A stretch of DNA of 15,029 nt from an uncultured Collinsella sp. GTDB taxonomy: Bacteria; Actinomycetota; Coriobacteriia; Coriobacteriales; Coriobacteriaceae. The translations under genes and the position numbers were made by a program. The stretch is taken from assembly GCA_905198825.1 (NCBI GenBank), contig CAJKEF010000008.1, positions 1-15,029 of the forward strand, read 5' to 3'. The notes below the pieces were generated by a model. The model did no database searches. It saw nothing but the letters and a program-made list of their open reading frames with translations, and had not been told where the DNA came from. Below, piece by piece: positions 1 through 6,806 of this stretch; within the stretch, counting starts at the first letter, position 1, and every line of letters begins with the position of its first letter.

Positions 1-368
1 AAAGTGTCGCGGCCCTTGCTGGCCGCCTGCCGGCGTGCGACCCTGCGCGTCCAAGGAGCGCCGGGGCGGGTTTCAAGTCGGAGGGGCGCAGGCGTGCGGC
101 ATGGAATCGGGCATGGGCGCCGGGGCTTCCGGGCATGGGATGCAATCTGTCGGCGGCTGCTGGGGCGCTCGCGGGGTTTTATGTCGGAACGTCGCGGCGG
201 GGACGGAGGCGCGTTTCCGAGTCGCGGTGCCGCGCCCCTAATAGGGACGGCCCCTCCAAAGCCGCTCACGATCGATATGAGCACGGGACCGCTGGCGGCG
301 AGGCGGCTCTCCACATGGAACGGCTACGGTGCTGCGCGACACGTCCGTTGAGAGAAGGAGGCGAGCTG
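1..368. other. Gene-free, GC-rich leading stretch
   Basis: I find no convincing gene here on either strand. The open frames are short, arginine- and glycine-rich, and lack a good ribosome site, as expected from random GC-rich DNA. A 10-base direct repeat (CGGGCATGGG) occurs at 108-117 and 130-139. The stretch could be intergenic DNA of the island or the decayed 3' flank of a gene lying to the left of the window. Confidence 0.5.
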
Positions 369-644
369 ATGTTGAGCCACGAAGAGAAGTTGGAGCGCAT
401 CGAGCTCATCGATGCCGTGTGCGATGCCGGGAGGCTGGCGAGGGGCCTGGACCAGCTGCTCGAGTCCCTGGCGCATGCCGACCAGCTGGACCCGCTCGAC
501 GTCGAGGGGATTCTGGCCCTGAAGTCGATAAGTGAGAGGTGCGCCGAGCGCATCGGCGACGCCGCGCGAATCTTGGAGGCTCAGAACGAGGTTCTCTACG
601 CCGAGGAATGGGCAAACGCCAAACCTCGCGAAAACGAGAGATGA
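369..644 (+). CDS. Small helical protein of unknown function (91 aa)
   Basis: I do not recognise this gene. The ATG at 369 is chosen over upstream in-frame starts because a strong GGAGG site lies at 357-361, and the residues before it look like noise. The product is acidic, rich in Leu, Glu and Ala, with regular hydrophobic spacing consistent with two or three amphipathic helices. I see no membrane segment, signal peptide or metal-binding motif. It is separated from the next gene by about 170 bases containing a promoter-like sequence, so it is probably not part of the defence operon. Small helical proteins of this kind are common cargo in mobile elements; that is context only and says nothing firm about function. 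Confidence 0.55.
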   Translation: MLSHEEKLERIELIDAVCDAGRLARGLDQLLESLAHADQLDPLDVEGILALKSISERCAERIGDAARILEAQNEVLYAEEWANAKPRENER

Positions 645-740
645 GGACCCGAACGAAAGCGGCCATCCAAGCCCGATCAGGGCGTCCATCGCCGTCCGCG
701 CTCATATAAAGCCTGGACATCGGCTGTCCTCGCATTCCCA

Positions 741-768
741 GTGCCGCCGCGTGCCGTCGCGTTATAAT
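741..768 (+). promoter_or_regulatory. Candidate promoter of the defence operon
   Basis: A perfect TATAAT lies at 763-768. The hexamer 16 bases upstream (GTGCCG, 741-746) matches TTGACA at only three positions, so the -35 is weak. The expected start of transcription is near 775, about 38 bases before the ATG at 813. It is the best promoter-like sequence before the plus-strand gene run. The weak -35 would suit an activated or otherwise regulated promoter. Confidence 0.45.
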
Positions 769-770
769 GC

Positions 771-791
771 TGCAAACGCATTTGTATTGCA
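771..791. promoter_or_regulatory. Dyad over the operon start, possible RHH operator
   Basis: Perfect 5-base inverted arms TGCAA (771-775) and TTGCA (787-791) enclose a second, smaller dyad CAAA (773-776) and TTTG (781-784). GCATTT is also directly repeated at 778-783 and 789-794, an 11-base step. The element sits just after the TATAAT box and covers the expected transcription start, where a repressor would act. Ribbon-helix-helix proteins commonly bind short repeats spaced about one helical turn, and the first gene downstream encodes one. The link between the two is inference. Confidence 0.4.
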
Positions 792-812
792 TTTCGAGCG
801 ATGGGAGCGCAG

Positions 813-1025
813 ATGCCTGACAGCTACAAGGAGCTCATCAAGAGCAATCCCGACGAGACCGAGATCAGAAGCTTCCTGGTGGACGGCGACCAGGTCTCCG
901 TGACCCTGCGCATCCCCGACACCCTGCGCGACGCGGCGAAGGAGGAGGCGGCCCTGCGGGGCATGAGCTTCTCCGCCTTCGTGCGCACCTGCATGATCGA
1001 AGAGCTCGCGAAGAAGGGGGCATAA
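813..1025 (+). CDS. Ribbon-helix-helix (CopG/Arc-like) DNA-binding protein (70 aa)
   Basis: This is a short protein whose second half has the pattern of a ribbon-helix-helix fold. A beta-strand (VSVTLRIPDTL) is followed by a helix (RDAAKEEAALRG) and a second helix beginning at MSFSAFVRTCMIEEL. Such proteins dimerise and bind operators through the paired strand. The start at 813 is preferred to the in-frame ATG at 801 because GGGAG at 803-807 is well placed for 813. It is the first gene of the plus-strand run, ending four bases before the helicase start, so it is co-transcribed with it. Likely role: autorepressor of the defence operon acting on the dyad at 771-791. It could be an antitoxin-type RHH, but no small toxin gene follows. 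Confidence 0.75.
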   Translation: MPDSYKELIKSNPDETEIRSFLVDGDQVSVTLRIPDTLRDAAKEEAALRGMSFSAFVRTCMIEELAKKGA

Positions 1026-1029
1026 ACCC

Positions 1030-4000
1030 ATGCAGCCAGACTTCTTCGACAACAGGGCACGCATCGTCAAGGACGACCTTGTCGCCAACATAGCCGACGG
1101 CGACCGCGTGGCGATAGCCGCGTCGGTGTTCTCCATGTACGCCTATCAGGAACTCGCCACCCAACTTGAAGGCATCGACGAGCTGCGCTTCGTCTTCACG
1201 TCGCAGGCGTTCACCAAGCAGCGCCCAGCGCGCGAGAAGCGCGAGTTCTACATCCCGCGCCTTTCCCGCGAGCAGGGCCTTTGCGGCACCGACTTCGAGA
1301 TCAAGCTGCGCAACGAGCTCACACAGAAGGCCATCGCGACCGAGTGCGCCGACTGGATCCGCCGCAAGGCACGCTTCCGCTCCTTCGAGGGCGAGGGACG
1401 CATGAGCGGCTTCATGGATATCGACAAGACGGACGACAACGTAGCCTACATGCCCTTCGACGGCTTCACCACGCGCAAGCTCGGCTGCGACAACTCCGCG
1501 GACGCCCCCGACGTGACCATGCGCCTGGACGCCTCCCAGTCGCGCGCCCTGCTCAAGCAGTTCGACGACGCCTGGGACTCGGGCGAGCTCCACGACGTCA
1601 CCGACGCCGTCATCGACGGCATCACGGCCATGTACCAGGAGAACGCGCCCGAGCTCATCTACTACATGGCGCTCTACCGCATATTCAGCGAGTTCCTCGA
1701 CGACGTCTCCGAGGACGTGCTGCCCAACGAGGGGCTGGGCTTCCGCGACAGCCTGATTTGGAACAAGCTCTACGACTTCCAGAAGGACGCGGCGCTCGCC
1801 ATCATCAACAAACTCGAGACCTACAACGGCTGCATACTGGCCGACTCGGTCGGCCTGGGCAAGACGTTCACCGCGCTCGCCGTGATCAAGTACTACGAGA
1901 GCCGCAACAAGGACGTGCTCGTGCTGTGCCCCAAGAAGCTGCGCGACAACTGGATCACCTACAATTCCAACGTCGTGAACAACCCCATCGCGGGCGACCG
2001 CCTGCAGTACGACGTGCTCTACCACACCGACCTCTCGCGCACGCGCGGCACGTCGGAGACTGGCCTGCCCCTCGACCGCCTGAACTGGGGCGCGTACGGG
2101 CTCGTCGTCATCGACGAGAGCCACAACTTCCGAAACGGCGGCGACTCGGCGTCGGAAGACAGGATGAACCGCTACCAGCTGCTCATGGAGAAGGTCATCA
2201 AGCAGGGCGTGAAGACCAAGGTGCTCATGCTCTCCGCCACGCCCGTGAACAACCGCTTCCGCGACCTGCGCAACCAACTCGCCCTGGCATACTGGGGCGA
2301 CCCCGCCGGCTGGTCTGAGAAGCTGCGCCTGGAGAACGACATCGAGACGGTGTTCCGCAATGCGCAGACCGTCTACGCCCGCTGGTCGAAGTTGCCCGGC
2401 GAGCAGCGGACGACACGCGCCCTCACCGACATGCTCGACTACGACTTCTTCGAGGTGCTCGACCAGGTGACTGTGGCGCGCAGCCGCAAGCACATCCAGC
2501 GCTACTACGACATGAGCGCCATCGGGCCCTTCCCGAAGCGCCTGCCGCCGATATCGAAGCGCCCCAAGCTCTCGACGCTGGCGAACGCGATCAACTACCG
2601 CGAGATATACGAGGAGCTTGACTCCCTCGTGCTCGCCGTGTACATGCCGAGCTCGTACGTGCACCCCAGCAAGATGGAGAAGTACGCGAAGATGGGCGGC
2701 GGCGGCAACCTCACGCTCGGAGGGCGCGAGACGGGCGTGCGCCGACTCATGACGACGAACCTGCTCAAGCGCCTGGAGAGCTCGGTGTGCTCGTTCCGCC
2801 TGACGCTCGAGCGCGTGCTGGCGGCCATGAACGCCGCCCTCAAGACCATAGACGACTACCGCAGGGGCCTCGCCTCGGGTGCCAGCGTGGCCGACGGCGA
2901 CCTGCCGGGCGGGTTCGACTTCGACCCCGACGACGAGAGCGGCTTCGAGGTGGGCGGCGCCACGAAGATCCTCGTCGAGGACATGGACTGGATGAGCTGG
3001 GAGCGCGACATCGAGGCGGACGTCGCCGTCATCGAGGTCCTGATCTCGATGGTGCGCGACATCGACCCCGCCCACGACGCCAAGCTCATCGAGCTGTGCG
3101 AGCAGATCCGAGGGAAGTCGCAAGGCCCCATCAACCCGGGCAACCGCAAGGTGCTCGTGTTCACCGCGTTCTCCGACACGGCGGACTACCTCTACGAGAA
3201 CGTGTCTGCCTTCGCGAAGCGCGAGCTCGGCCTCGAGTGCGCCAAGGTCACGGGCGACGGCTGCGCCTGCACGATAAAGGCCGTGCCCCCGCACATGCAG
3301 GAGGTGCTCGCCTGCTTCTCGCCCGCGTCGAAGGAGCGCGACGTGGTGGCGCCGCAGCTTTCCGGCTGCGACGTGGACATCGTTATCGCCACCGACTGCA
3401 TCTCGGAGGGCCAGAACCTCCAGGACTGCGACTACCTGGTGAACTACGACATCCACTGGAACCCCGTGCGCATCGTGCAGCGCTTCGGCCGCGTGGACCG
3501 CATCGGCTCGAAGAACGCCCGCATCCAGCTGGTGAACTACTGGCCCGACGTGGAGCTCGACGAGTACATCAAGCTCAAGGCGCGCGTCGAGGAGCGCATG
3601 CGCATCACCGTTATGACGTCCACCGGCGACGACGACTACATCAACGCCGACGAGACGGGGGACCTGGAGTACCGCCGCCAGCAGCTCGAGCAGATGCGCG
3701 ACGAGGTCGTGGACCTTGAGGACGTCTCGGGCGGCGTGTCCATCACCGACCTGGGCCTCAACGAGTTCCGCATGGACTTGGTGGGCTACTACCGCGACAA
3801 CCCCGACGTCGACCGGCTCCCGAGCGGCATCAACGCTGTGGTGGAGGGCGACGAGCCCGGCGTCGTCTTCGTGCTGCGCAACGTCAACAGCAGGATCGAC
3901 CGCGACGGCGCGAACCACCTGCACCCGTTCTACGTGGTTCGCATGGGGTCCGACGGGTCCGTGATCCGCGGGCACCTGGAGCCCAAGGCGGTGCTCGACG

Positions 4001-4263
4001 ACATGCGCCTTTTGTGCCGCGGCAAATCTGAGCCCGATATGGCGCTCTGCCGCGCCTACAACCGCGAGACCAAGAACGGCCGCGACATGCGCCGCGAGGC
4101 GGGGCTCTTGCGCGACGCGGTGGCGTCGATCGTGGACTCCAAGGAGGAGTCCGACATCGACAGCTTCTTCGCCGGCGGCACGACGGGCTTCTTGGAGAAC
4201 GACATCGAGGGGCTCGACGACTTCGAGCTCGTGTGCTTCCTGGTGGTGAGGCCCAGATGCTAG
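1030..4263 (+). CDS. SNF2-family helicase/translocase with degenerate PLD-like N-terminus (1077 aa)
   Basis: This is a large superfamily 2 ATPase. Residues 1-240 resemble the phospholipase-D-like region that often precedes SNF2 cores in defence helicases, but I see no HxK...D catalytic motif. The first RecA-like lobe carries Walker A (ADSVGLGKT, 271-279), DESH (362-365) and SAT (402-404). The second lobe carries a motif V region (IATDCISEGQNLQ) and motif VI (QRFGRVDRIG, 817-826). The insert around 550-600 and the C-terminal 250 residues have no motif I can name. Such proteins translocate on duplex DNA rather than unwind it. The gene starts four bases after the RHH gene, with a purine-rich site at 1014-1020, and overlaps the DUF4391 gene by seven bases. 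This tight coupling argues that helicase and DUF4391 protein are made in fixed ratio and work with the Mod/Res pair. The precise role is unproven. Confidence 0.88.
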   Translation: MQPDFFDNRARIVKDDLVANIADGDRVAIAASVFSMYAYQELATQLEGIDELRFVFTSQAFTKQRPAREKREFYIPRLSREQGLCGTDFEIKLRNELTQKAIATECADWIRRKARFRSFEGEGRMSGFMDIDKTDDNVAYMPFDGFTTRKLGCDNSADAPDVTMRLDASQSRALLKQFDDAWDSGELHDVTDAVIDGITAMYQENAPELIYYMALYRIFSEFLDDVSEDVLPNEGLGFRDSLIWNKLYDFQKDAALAIINKLETYNGCILADSVGLGKTFTALAVIKYYESRNKDVLVLCPKKLRDNWITYNSNVVNNPIAGDRLQYDVLYHTDLSRTRGTSETGLPLDRLNWGAYGLVVIDESHNFRNGGDSASEDRMNRYQLLMEKVIKQGVKTKVLMLSATPVNNRFRDLRNQLALAYWGDPAGWSEKLRLENDIETVFRNAQTVYARWSKLPGEQRTTRALTDMLDYDFFEVLDQVTVARSRKHIQRYYDMSAIGPFPKRLPPISKRPKLSTLANAINYREIYEELDSLVLAVYMPSSYVHPSKMEKYAKMGGGGNLTLGGRETGVRRLMTTNLLKRLESSVCSFRLTLERVLAAMNAALKTIDDYRRGLASGASVADGDLPGGFDFDPDDESGFEVGGATKILVEDMDWMSWERDIEADVAVIEVLISMVRDIDPAHDAKLIELCEQIRGKSQGPINPGNRKVLVFTAFSDTADYLYENVSAFAKRELGLECAKVTGDGCACTIKAVPPHMQEVLACFSPASKERDVVAPQLSGCDVDIVIATDCISEGQNLQDCDYLVNYDIHWNPVRIVQRFGRVDRIGSKNARIQLVNYWPDVELDEYIKLKARVEERMRITVMTSTGDDDYINADETGDLEYRRQQLEQMRDEVVDLEDVSGGVSITDLGLNEFRMDLVGYYRDNPDVDRLPSGINAVVEGDEPGVVFVLRNVNSRIDRDGANHLHPFYVVRMGSDGSVIRGHLEPKAVLDDMRLLCRGKSEPDMALCRAYNRETKNGRDMRREAGLLRDAVASIVDSKEESDIDSFFAGGTTGFLENDIEGLDDFELVCFLVVRPRC

Positions 4264-4877
4264 GGCTTCCGAGCACGACCGAGGTGGGCCGCCGCATACC
4301 TAAGGAGGCCTTCTACGGCCGTCTGAAGGTGAGCGCCGCGCTGCGCCAGTCCTTCATCGACGACGTCGAGCGCTTCACAGTCGCAAACTCGATAAAGACC
4401 TCCACGACTGGTATTCCCGACGGCGAGCGCGTGCACGAGGTGCTCGTGGTGGAAGTGGTGCTCAAGGCCCGCCGCGTCCCCGAAGAGGTGCTGGCGCTTG
4501 TGGCTCAGGCGAACCCCCATAAGTTGCTGTTCGCGTGCACCTTCGACGACGAGGTTCGCCTCGCGGTGATGCTCAAGGGAATCGCTGTGGGAGAATGGCA
4601 GAGCGTCGATGATGCTTCCCTCACACTGAAAGCGACGAGCATGGACGGGGTCTGGGACTCGATCGCTTCGCAGGTAGCGTATGGCGATACGGGCAGCGAG
4701 ACCGCTACCGTGGAAGAGCGCTTCGCGGCGGACGCCAGGCTCAAGACGCTTCGCGAGGAGCTTGCCAAGACCGAAGCCCGCGGTCGCAAGGAGCGGCAGC
4801 TGGCGCGAAAAAACGCGCTATTCGACCAGGTACAGGAACTCAAACGGCAGATTGCCGCCATAGAGGAAGGCAGATAG
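4257..4877 (+). CDS. DUF4391-family protein (206 aa)
   Basis: The N-terminus (MLGLPSTTEV...RIPKEAFY) and the middle (NPHKLLFACTFDDEVRLAV) fit the DUF4391 family as I know it, a family of unknown function usually found next to SNF2-type helicases and DNA methyltransferases. The ATG at 4257 lies inside the helicase stop region (ATGCTAG), which gives the family-typical N-terminus. The in-frame start at 4233 would add eight atypical residues. Residues about 152-204 are strongly charged with heptad-like hydrophobics and should form a coiled coil, suggesting a linker or oligomerisation role in a helicase/Mod complex. It has no nuclease or ATPase motif. The stop is directly followed by the mod start. 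The family call comes from sequence memory, not a search. Confidence 0.75.
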   Translation: MLGLPSTTEVGRRIPKEAFYGRLKVSAALRQSFIDDVERFTVANSIKTSTTGIPDGERVHEVLVVEVVLKARRVPEEVLALVAQANPHKLLFACTFDDEVRLAVMLKGIAVGEWQSVDDASLTLKATSMDGVWDSIASQVAYGDTGSETATVEERFAADARLKTLREELAKTEARGRKERQLARKNALFDQVQELKRQIAAIEEGR

Positions 4878-6797
4878 ATGGAAAAGATCGAGCTAGGCAC
4901 GCCCGACGGTGCCGTTGAAAACATCGAGAAGATTGCCGAGCTGTTCCCGCAGGTGGTGACCGAGGTAGAGAACACCGACGGCGAGCTTGCACGCGCCGTT
5001 GACTTCGACGCGCTGCGCGATCTTTTGGGTGATGTGGCCGAAGGCCAGCGCGAGCGTTACCAGTTCACTTGGCCCGGCAAGCGCGAGGCCAAGGCCGAGG
5101 CGCGCCGCCCTATCTACAAGACGATGATTCCCGAGCCCGGCAAGTCCAAGGATTGGGACACCACCGAGAACCTCTACATCGAGGGTGACAACCTAGACGC
5201 GTTAAAGATCCTGAAAGAGACCTACGCCGGCAAGGTGAAGCTCATATACATCGACCCGCCTTACAACACGGGCCATGATTTCGTCTACGACGATGACTTT
5301 GCCAAGACGCGCGGCGAGTACAACGCCGAGAGCGGCGACTATGACGAGGAGGGCGGCCGCCTGGTCGCCAACACCGAGGGCAACGGCCGGTTTCACTCGG
5401 ACTGGTGCTCGATGATTTATCCGCGTCTCACGCTCGCGCGCGATCTGCTCGCTGCCGACGGCACCATCTTCATCAGCATTGACGAGAACGAAGCTAATAA
5501 CCTTGAGAAAATCTGTGACGAGGTATTTGGGCGTGCAAATTTTCTTACACGCTTTATCTGGAGAAAAGTGGATAGTCCCAACGACAACCACGTCGTTATC
5601 ACGCCTGATCACGAATACATTTTTGCCTATTGCAAAAATGCGGCAACGGTTACCTTGCGTCAGCGTAGGGCACCTGAGCTCGTTGATGCCTACAATGGGC
5701 CGGACGAAAACGGCAGATATTGGCGCGACAGGCTTCTCCGCAAGAACGGAAAAAACAGCCTTCGCGCCGACAGGCCAACCATGTATTACGCGCTTACGGC
5801 ACCGGACGGCTCGGAGGTTTGGCCTATTCGGGAGGACGGGCGCGAAGGCTGCTGGGCCGCTGGGCCCAGCAGCCTCAAAGAAATCGATGCTCGCGGAGAT
5901 TTGATTTGGAAGCAGAGAGACGGCAAATGGGTTCCGTATACTCGTGAATATGCTGCCGACAACCCAACGAAACCTTGGATGACGATCTGGAACGATTTGC
6001 CAGCTATGCGGCAAACAAAGGCAGGCATGAAAGACCTATTCGGCATTTCAAACGTTTTCGATACGCCCAAGCCGCCTGCCTTGATTCAGCGCTGCATGGA
6101 GCTTGGAGGAGTAAAAGAAGGCGAGATTGTTCTCGACTTCTTCTCGGGATCGGCTGCCACTGCGCATGCTGCTTTGGATTTTTATTCCAACGAGGAAGTA
6201 GCTGCCAAGTGGATTCTTGTGCAAATTCCGGAACTCCTCGATGAGGGAGCGGAAGCACGGCAATTCGGCTTCAAGTCGATTTGCGATCTTGGCGAGGAGC
6301 GCATCCGCCGTGCGGGCGAGAAAATCGCCAATGAAATCGATGAATCCAATAAGCAGCTCGAGCTCGGCGCCGAGCCAAAGCCTTATCCCGACCTGGGCTT
6401 CCGCGTGCTGCGCATCGACTCCTCGAACTTCAAGGACTTCTACCTCACGCCTGGCGAGACCTCACAGGAGAGCCTCTTCGACTTCGCTGACAACGTGAAG
6501 GAGGGGCGCTCTGAATTGGATCTGCTCTTCGAGGTGCTGCCAAAGCTCGGCATCCCGTACTCCGCGAAGATCGAGGAGCGCGTGCTCGCCGGCAAGAAGG
6601 TCTTTTTCGTTGACGGCGACAAATTGGCGGCCTGCTTCGATGCGAACGTCGGCTCCGACACCATCGAGGAGATGGCGAAGGCCAAGCCCTGGTATGCTGT
6701 CATCCGCGACTCATCCATGGCCGACGACGCCACGCACGCCAACTACGAGGAGCTCTTCCGCACCTACAGCCCCGACACCGTTCCCCAAGTGATTTAA
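4878..6797 (+). CDS. mod: Type III-like DNA adenine-N6 methyltransferase (Mod, 639 aa)
   Basis: The protein transfers methyl groups from S-adenosylmethionine to adenine in DNA. The catalytic motif DPPY lies at 126-129 (KLIYIDPPYNTG), and the AdoMet-binding motif LDFFSGSAAT follows much later, around 419-428. This order, catalysis first and cofactor binding second, defines beta-class enzymes such as type III Mod subunits, and 639 residues is the usual Mod length. Residues about 225-395 should hold the target-recognition domain. A ribosome site AGGAAGG (4864-4870) precedes the ATG, which abuts the DUF4391 stop; res follows after nine bases. The middle of the gene (roughly 5485-6340) falls to about 42-50 % GC in sampled lines, against 57-68 % in its flanks, suggesting replacement of the specificity region. 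The recognition sequence cannot be read from the protein. Confidence 0.93.
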   Translation: MEKIELGTPDGAVENIEKIAELFPQVVTEVENTDGELARAVDFDALRDLLGDVAEGQRERYQFTWPGKREAKAEARRPIYKTMIPEPGKSKDWDTTENLYIEGDNLDALKILKETYAGKVKLIYIDPPYNTGHDFVYDDDFAKTRGEYNAESGDYDEEGGRLVANTEGNGRFHSDWCSMIYPRLTLARDLLAADGTIFISIDENEANNLEKICDEVFGRANFLTRFIWRKVDSPNDNHVVITPDHEYIFAYCKNAATVTLRQRRAPELVDAYNGPDENGRYWRDRLLRKNGKNSLRADRPTMYYALTAPDGSEVWPIREDGREGCWAAGPSSLKEIDARGDLIWKQRDGKWVPYTREYAADNPTKPWMTIWNDLPAMRQTKAGMKDLFGISNVFDTPKPPALIQRCMELGGVKEGEIVLDFFSGSAATAHAALDFYSNEEVAAKWILVQIPELLDEGAEARQFGFKSICDLGEERIRRAGEKIANEIDESNKQLELGAEPKPYPDLGFRVLRIDSSNFKDFYLTPGETSQESLFDFADNVKEGRSELDLLFEVLPKLGIPYSAKIEERVLAGKKVFFVDGDKLAACFDANVGSDTIEEMAKAKPWYAVIRDSSMADDATHANYEELFRTYSPDTVPQVI

Positions 6798-6806
6798 GGC
6801 GTCGAC

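Noticed and set aside
4..351. Possible plus-strand gene at the left edge
   Set aside because: The product is Arg/Gly-rich, has no ribosome site and resembles no protein I know; it overlaps other equally random frames.
813..1025. Toxin-antitoxin system led by the RHH protein
   Set aside because: The partner downstream is a 1077-residue helicase, and no small toxin-like gene is adjacent.
865..3975. Minus-strand open frame of 1036 codons opposite the helicase
   Set aside because: It is a shadow of GC-rich codon use. The translation is a low-complexity mix of Val, Ala, His, Arg and Leu without motifs, and the opposite strand encodes a clear helicase with all motifs in order.
4878..5200. Phase-variable simple repeats in mod
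   Set aside because: Many type III mod genes switch by tandem repeats, but I see no run of short tandem repeats near the 5' end; only short homopolymers occur nearby.
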